From Novosphingobium lentum NBRC 107847 (lineage in GTDB: Bacteria > Pseudomonadota > Alphaproteobacteria > Sphingomonadales > Sphingomonadaceae), in the NCBI RefSeq assembly GCF_001590965.1, contig NZ_BCTW01000008.1, forward strand, positions 1 to 64,000: 64,000 nucleotides of DNA, in the 5' to 3' direction. Of the stretch, positions 60,680-64,000 are shown one piece after another. The notes beneath the pieces are model-generated. The model was given only the letters and a program-made list of their open reading frames with translations. It had not been told where the DNA came from and searched no databases. Position numbers and translations under genes: made by a program. Within the stretch, counting starts at the first letter, position 1. Each line of letters opens with the position of its first letter.

Positions 60680-61801
60680 CTAGTACCGGCCCCACACGAA
60701 CCGCGACGAGAGCGCGTAATTCCACACCGAACCGATCACGATGCCCACGATCGCGGCGGGATATTCGTGCATGCCCATTCGCACCAGCGCGGCGGCGGCG
60801 CCGACGTTGGCGAGCAGCCCGACCGAGCAGGTCAGCGCGAATCTGGCCCAGCCTTTCAGCAACGGCAGCGTGCCGCGCAGGCGTTTGTCCGAATAGGTCA
60901 GCTCGTTGTTGAGCACGAAGTTGAAGGTCATCGCGACCATCGCCGCGCTGGTCTGGCCGATGACGAAGGCGACTTCCTTCGAATAGCGGTTGAACGCAAA
61001 ATCGGCGCCCAGAATGTGCAGCACCGTGGCCAGCACGATCATGTGCACCACCACGCCGATCGCGCCGATCGTGCCGAACAGCGCGAACCGGGTCGGGATG
61101 ATCCGGCCCAGCCACTTGTCGTACAGTCCGACCAGGAATTCGAACGCGATCGTCTGGTCGAGCTTGCTTTCGCCCTCGGTGCGCGCGGCGAACGCCAGCG
61201 GGAATTCCTTGACCCTGAGCGGCGCGTCGACCGTGGCCATGATGTCGAGCAGGATCTTGAAGCCCACGCCCGACAGGCGCGGCGCATCGGCGCGCAGGGT
61301 TTCGGTGCGCAGCAGGAAGAACCCGCTCATCGGATCGGTCAGTTCGACGCCGGTGACCTTGCGCGCCAGCGCATTGGCAAAGCCCGAGGCCTTTTCCCGC
61401 TGCGGCTGGTTCCAGTCGACCATGCTGGCGCCTTCGGCAAAACGCGAGGCGACCGCGATGTCGAATTCGCCGCCCGCAACGGCGGCGTACATTTCGGGAA
61501 TCAGCGCCGGATCGTGCTGCAGATCGGCGTCCATCACCGCGACCAGCGGCGCGGCGGTGGCCAGCATCCCCTCGATCGCGGCGGAGGCAAGACCGCGCCG
61601 GCCGATCCGCTGGATCACGCGGATGCGCGGATCGTCCTGCGATACGCGGCGGATTTCGTCGGCGGTGCCATCCTGGCTGTTGTCGTCGACGAAGATGGCT
61701 TCCCACGCGAGGCCGGCCAGCGCGGCATCGAGCCGCGCCACGACCGGGACGATGTTCGCGCGCTCGTTGAGCGTGGGGAGGATGACGGCAAGCTGGATCA
61801 T
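60680..61801 (-). CDS. Polyprenyl-phosphate glycosyltransferase (DPM1-like) fused to GtrA domain
   Basis: A 373-aa two-domain protein. The GT2 domain (about 1-230) has VILPTLNERANI, FVDDNSQDGT (D39-D40), VMDADLQHDP and GFFLLRTETL, typical of dolichyl/polyprenyl-phosphate mannose synthases. The GtrA domain (about 238-373) has four transmembrane helices ending WNYALSSRFVWGRY. Likely makes polyprenyl-phosphate-mannose and helps move or anchor it. It is downstream of leuB by 13 bp and converges with the PMT gene. Confidence 0.9.
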   Translation of the reverse strand: MIQLAVILPTLNERANIVPVVARLDAALAGLAWEAIFVDDNSQDGTADEIRRVSQDDPRIRVIQRIGRRGLASAAIEGMLATAAPLVAVMDADLQHDPALIPEMYAAVAGGEFDIAVASRFAEGASMVDWNQPQREKASGFANALARKVTGVELTDPMSGFFLLRTETLRADAPRLSGVGFKILLDIMATVDAPLRVKEFPLAFAARTEGESKLDQTIAFEFLVGLYDKWLGRIIPTRFALFGTIGAIGVVVHMIVLATVLHILGADFAFNRYSKEVAFVIGQTSAAMVAMTFNFVLNNELTYSDKRLRGTLPLLKGWARFALTCSVGLLANVGAAAALVRMGMHEYPAAIVGIVIGSVWNYALSSRFVWGRY

Positions 61802-61814
61802 GAAGGGCGCGCCC

Positions 61815-62873
61815 TTACAGTCTTGCGAGCACCGCGTCACCTATTTCCGCCGTGCCATGCTGCCCGCCAAGGTCGCCGCCGCGGATTCCGTCGGCCAACG
61901 CCCGCCCGACCGCCGCTTCGATCCGCGCCGCCTGTCCCTCCAGCCCGAGCGAATGGCGCAGCAGCATTGCCGCCGACAGGATCGTCGCCATCGGGTTGGC
62001 CAGCCCCTTGCCGGCGATGTCCGGCGCGCTGCCGTGGATCGGTTCGTACAGCCCGAACGTGCCGAACGCGGTCTGCCGCTCGCCCAGCGAGGCGGACGCG
62101 AGCATCCCGATCGAACCGACGCACATGCTCGCCTGATCCGACAGGATATCGCCGAACAGGTTGCCGGTGACGACCACGTCGAACTGGCCGGGATTGCGCA
62201 CCAGCTGCATTGCGGCGTTGTCCACGTACATATGCTCCAGCGCCACGTCGGGGTATTCGCGCGCGGTCTCGATCACCACGTCGCGCCACAGCTGCGAGGT
62301 TTCCAGCACGTTGGCCTTGTCGACCGAACACACGCGCTTGGCCCGGCCCTGCGCCGCGCGGAAGGCGACGTGCGCGATTCGGCGCACCTCGTCTTCAGCG
62401 TACGACATCACGTCATAGCCTTCGCGGCGGCCATCGGCGGTGGTGCGCATGCCCTTTTCGCCGAAATAGACGTCGCCGTTGAGTTCGCGCACGATGACCA
62501 GGTCGATCGCGCGCGCGATTTCGGGCTTGAGCCCGGAAGCATCCTCCAGCCCTGCGAACATCCTGGCCGGGCGCAAGTTGGCGAACAGCGTCAGTTCGCG
62601 GCGCAAGCCCAGGATCGCCTGTTCGGGGCGCAGCGCGCGTTCCAGCGAATCGCAATCGGGATCGCCGACTGCGCCGAACAGGATCGCGTCTGAACCGCGC
62701 GCGAGGTCGAGCGTGGCGGCGGGAAGCGGATGGCCGTGCTGCTTGTAGGCGGCACCGCCGACCGGTGCGTCCGCCATTTCAAGTCCGGGCAGGTGCAGCG
62801 CCTCGATCACGCGAACCGCTTCGCGCGTCACTTCGGGGCCGATGCCGTCGCCCGGTAGAACCGCAATCTTCAT
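61815..62873 (-). CDS. leuB: 3-isopropylmalate dehydrogenase
   Basis: A 352-aa decarboxylating dehydrogenase of leucine synthesis. Seen: [70 protein letters not shown] and the NAD-binding [26 protein letters not shown]. Starts 7 bp after the recO stop. Confidence 0.97.
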   Translation of the reverse strand: MKIAVLPGDGIGPEVTREAVRVIEALHLPGLEMADAPVGGAAYKQHGHPLPAATLDLARGSDAILFGAVGDPDCDSLERALRPEQAILGLRRELTLFANLRPARMFAGLEDASGLKPEIARAIDLVIVRELNGDVYFGEKGMRTTADGRREGYDVMSYAEDEVRRIAHVAFRAAQGRAKRVCSVDKANVLETSQLWRDVVIETAREYPDVALEHMYVDNAAMQLVRNPGQFDVVVTGNLFGDILSDQASMCVGSIGMLASASLGERQTAFGTFGLYEPIHGSAPDIAGKGLANPMATILSAAMLLRHSLGLEGQAARIEAAVGRALADGIRGGDLGGQHGTAEIGDAVLARL

Positions 62874-62880
62874 GTCCGTC

Positions 62881-63492
62881 TCATTCCCCGGAAATTCGCC
62901 TGAGCCGATCCATCAGGATCGCGCGCGCCGCCATAACATCGCGCTGGCGATCGGCAAGCAGGTGGGTGCTGATCGCGATGCCCTGCCGGTCGAGCCGTGC
63001 CAGCAGCAGCGGCCAGTCCTCGCCCGGCGGTGGGGCGGCGGACGCGCGCGAATAGCCCAGTTCGCGCAGCAGCAGCGCCTCGTAGGCGACCAGCGCGCCT
63101 GCCCAGCCGCGTGCCGATGGCGCATGGCAGATCGCGTCGAGCAGCGCGCCGAGCGCGGAGTGGAGCGCGGGGTAGGGATGGCCCTCGGGCAGCGTCGATG
63201 CGGTCAGCGCGCTCGACCAGCCGATCGCGGCATTGGCCAGCGGTTCGCCCAGCCAGGGCCCGCGGCTTTGTTCCAGTTCGACTCGGGCGGACGGCAGCTG
63301 GTGATCGCTGCGCACATGGATTTCCGCCGCCAGAATGTTGCCGGGGACCAGCACGGGGCGCAATTGGCGGCCACGCGCGCCAGCAACATAGGCGGCGACC
63401 AGGCCGTGTCCCGCAGTCAGCATGCGCACCACCGCGCCGTGTTCGCCATGCGCGCGAACGGCGCAGAGGATCGCGGGTTCGCGGATGTGCAT
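62881..63492 (-). CDS. recO: DNA repair protein RecO
   Basis: A 203-aa RecO that anneals strands and loads RecA with RecR. Seen: an N-terminal OB fold ([37 protein letters not shown]) and an alpha-helical C-domain ([12 protein letters not shown]). It is shorter than E. coli RecO (about 242 aa) and lacks a cysteine zinc cluster. The ATG at 63492 (MHIREPAIL) matches family starts; the frame is open upstream. Confidence 0.9.
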   Translation of the reverse strand: MHIREPAILCAVRAHGEHGAVVRMLTAGHGLVAAYVAGARGRQLRPVLVPGNILAAEIHVRSDHQLPSARVELEQSRGPWLGEPLANAAIGWSSALTASTLPEGHPYPALHSALGALLDAICHAPSARGWAGALVAYEALLLRELGYSRASAAPPPGEDWPLLLARLDRQGIAISTHLLADRQRDVMAARAILMDRLRRISGE

Positions 63493-63607
63493 GGCGGCGA
63501 TGTGGGACGACGGCACAGCCACGGCAAGCACCGAAATCGGCGACCGGTTCGGCAAATGATCGATTCTGCCATTGGAACGGGCACCGTTTCGCGGTAACTT
63601 CATCATC

Positions 63608-64000
63608 ATGAAAGCGCTTTTCCAGCATGCCGCCATCACGGACGGCGTCACCGTGCGCGTTGCGGTCAACTATCTGCCCGAACAATCGCGGGTGGATGCG
63701 GGCAAGTGGTTCTGGGTCTATCACATCCGGATCGAGAACGGATCGGATCAGCCGGTGCAGCTGATCACGCGGCACTGGCGGATCACCGATGGCCGCGGAA
63801 TGGTCAACTTCGTCGATGGCGACGGCGTGGTCGGCGAACAGCCGCTGCTGCGCCCGGGCGAAGCACACGATTACGTATCGGGTTGTCCGCTCGGCACACC
63901 GCACGGCAGCATGGAAGGGCACTACACCATGCAACGCGCCGACGGTTCGCTGTTCGAGGTTTCGATACCGTTCTTCCCGCTCGCCGCACCCGCCACCGCC
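63608..64000 (+). CDS. apaG: ApaG family protein (3' end beyond window)
   Basis: 131 codons are visible with no stop before the window ends; ApaG is usually about 125-135 aa, so the stop should be just outside. Seen: the beta-sandwich blocks FWVYHIRIENGSDQPVQLITRHWRITDG, GVVGEQPLLRPGEAHDYVSG and GSMEGHYTM. E. coli ApaG is linked to cobalt/magnesium resistance, and its fold resembles F-box-associated domains. Divergent from recO, separated by 115 bp that must hold both promoters. Confidence 0.93.
   Translation, partial: MKALFQHAAITDGVTVRVAVNYLPEQSRVDAGKWFWVYHIRIENGSDQPVQLITRHWRITDGRGMVNFVDGDGVVGEQPLLRPGEAHDYVSGCPLGTPHGSMEGHYTMQRADGSLFEVSIPFFPLAAPATA

Overview
This window is a GC-rich, densely packed bacterial chromosome segment with short gaps and many 4-bp ATGA stop/start overlaps. 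The gene content points to an alphaproteobacterium of the order Sphingomonadales (Sphingomonas/Novosphingobium-like). Indicators are a MucR/Ros regulator beside fur, plsC and miaB; alphaproteobacterial-type SspB; class II DAHP synthase; HWE histidine kinase; a PEP-CTERM protein; and several families of short dispersed palindromic repeats. The species call is inference. No rRNA, CRISPR array, transposase or prophage is visible.

Layout. 0-6.2 kb (minus strand): nfu, nitroreductase, tsaB, rimI, mucR, fur, plsC, miaB. 6.2-14 kb: a looser region with small unknown genes (one strikingly AT-rich), an FKBP isomerase, a two-domain M16 protease and a TPR protein of lower GC. 14.5-17.2 kb: class II DAHP synthase and an MlaA-like protein. 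17.2-25.1 kb: an acyl-CoA catabolic island in two divergent arms. The minus arm is phosphotransferase, Zn alcohol dehydrogenase, ACAD11-like acyl-CoA dehydrogenase and SDR; the plus arm is two acyl-CoA dehydrogenases and an SDR. The phosphotransferase/ACAD11-like pair resembles a split ACAD10/ACAD11 (or LvaA/LvaC), which suggests 4-hydroxyacyl-CoA or gamma-lactone breakdown.

25.3-32.7 kb: gmk, an unknown gene and sspB on minus, then a histidine cluster hisB-hisH-hisA-hisF-hisE on plus. That cluster is interrupted by a GH130 glycosidase/phosphorylase, an AT-rich two-helix membrane protein overlapping hisA and hisF by 4 bp each, and a 62-aa protein that is almost only a signal peptide plus a PEP-CTERM tail. 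32.7-38 kb: ybgC-tolQ-tolR-tolA-tolB-pal (cell-envelope Tol-Pal system) and a J-domain protein. 38-41.2 kb (minus): cca, a CoA-pyrophosphatase-type Nudix, DUF1285 and GNAT. 41.3-43.6 kb: the two-gene ergothioneine pathway egtB-egtD; egtB carries a palindromic repeat inside its coding sequence and has a doubtful 5' end. 43.7-46.2 kb: cyanide-insensitive-type bd oxidase cydA-cydB with a 50-aa DUF2474 subunit candidate, followed by a YdeP-type molybdoprotein.

48.6-64 kb: Kef-type antiporter, tRNA-Gln, YghU-type GST, topoisomerase IB, ilvE, a micro-ORF unit with a perfect full-length Shine-Dalgarno, a lipoprotein and tlyA sharing one CATG as start codons, tspO, ubiK, an HWE kinase, metZ, a protein O-mannosyltransferase facing a polyprenyl-phosphate mannosyltransferase-GtrA fusion, leuB, recO and the beginning of apaG, which runs off the right edge.
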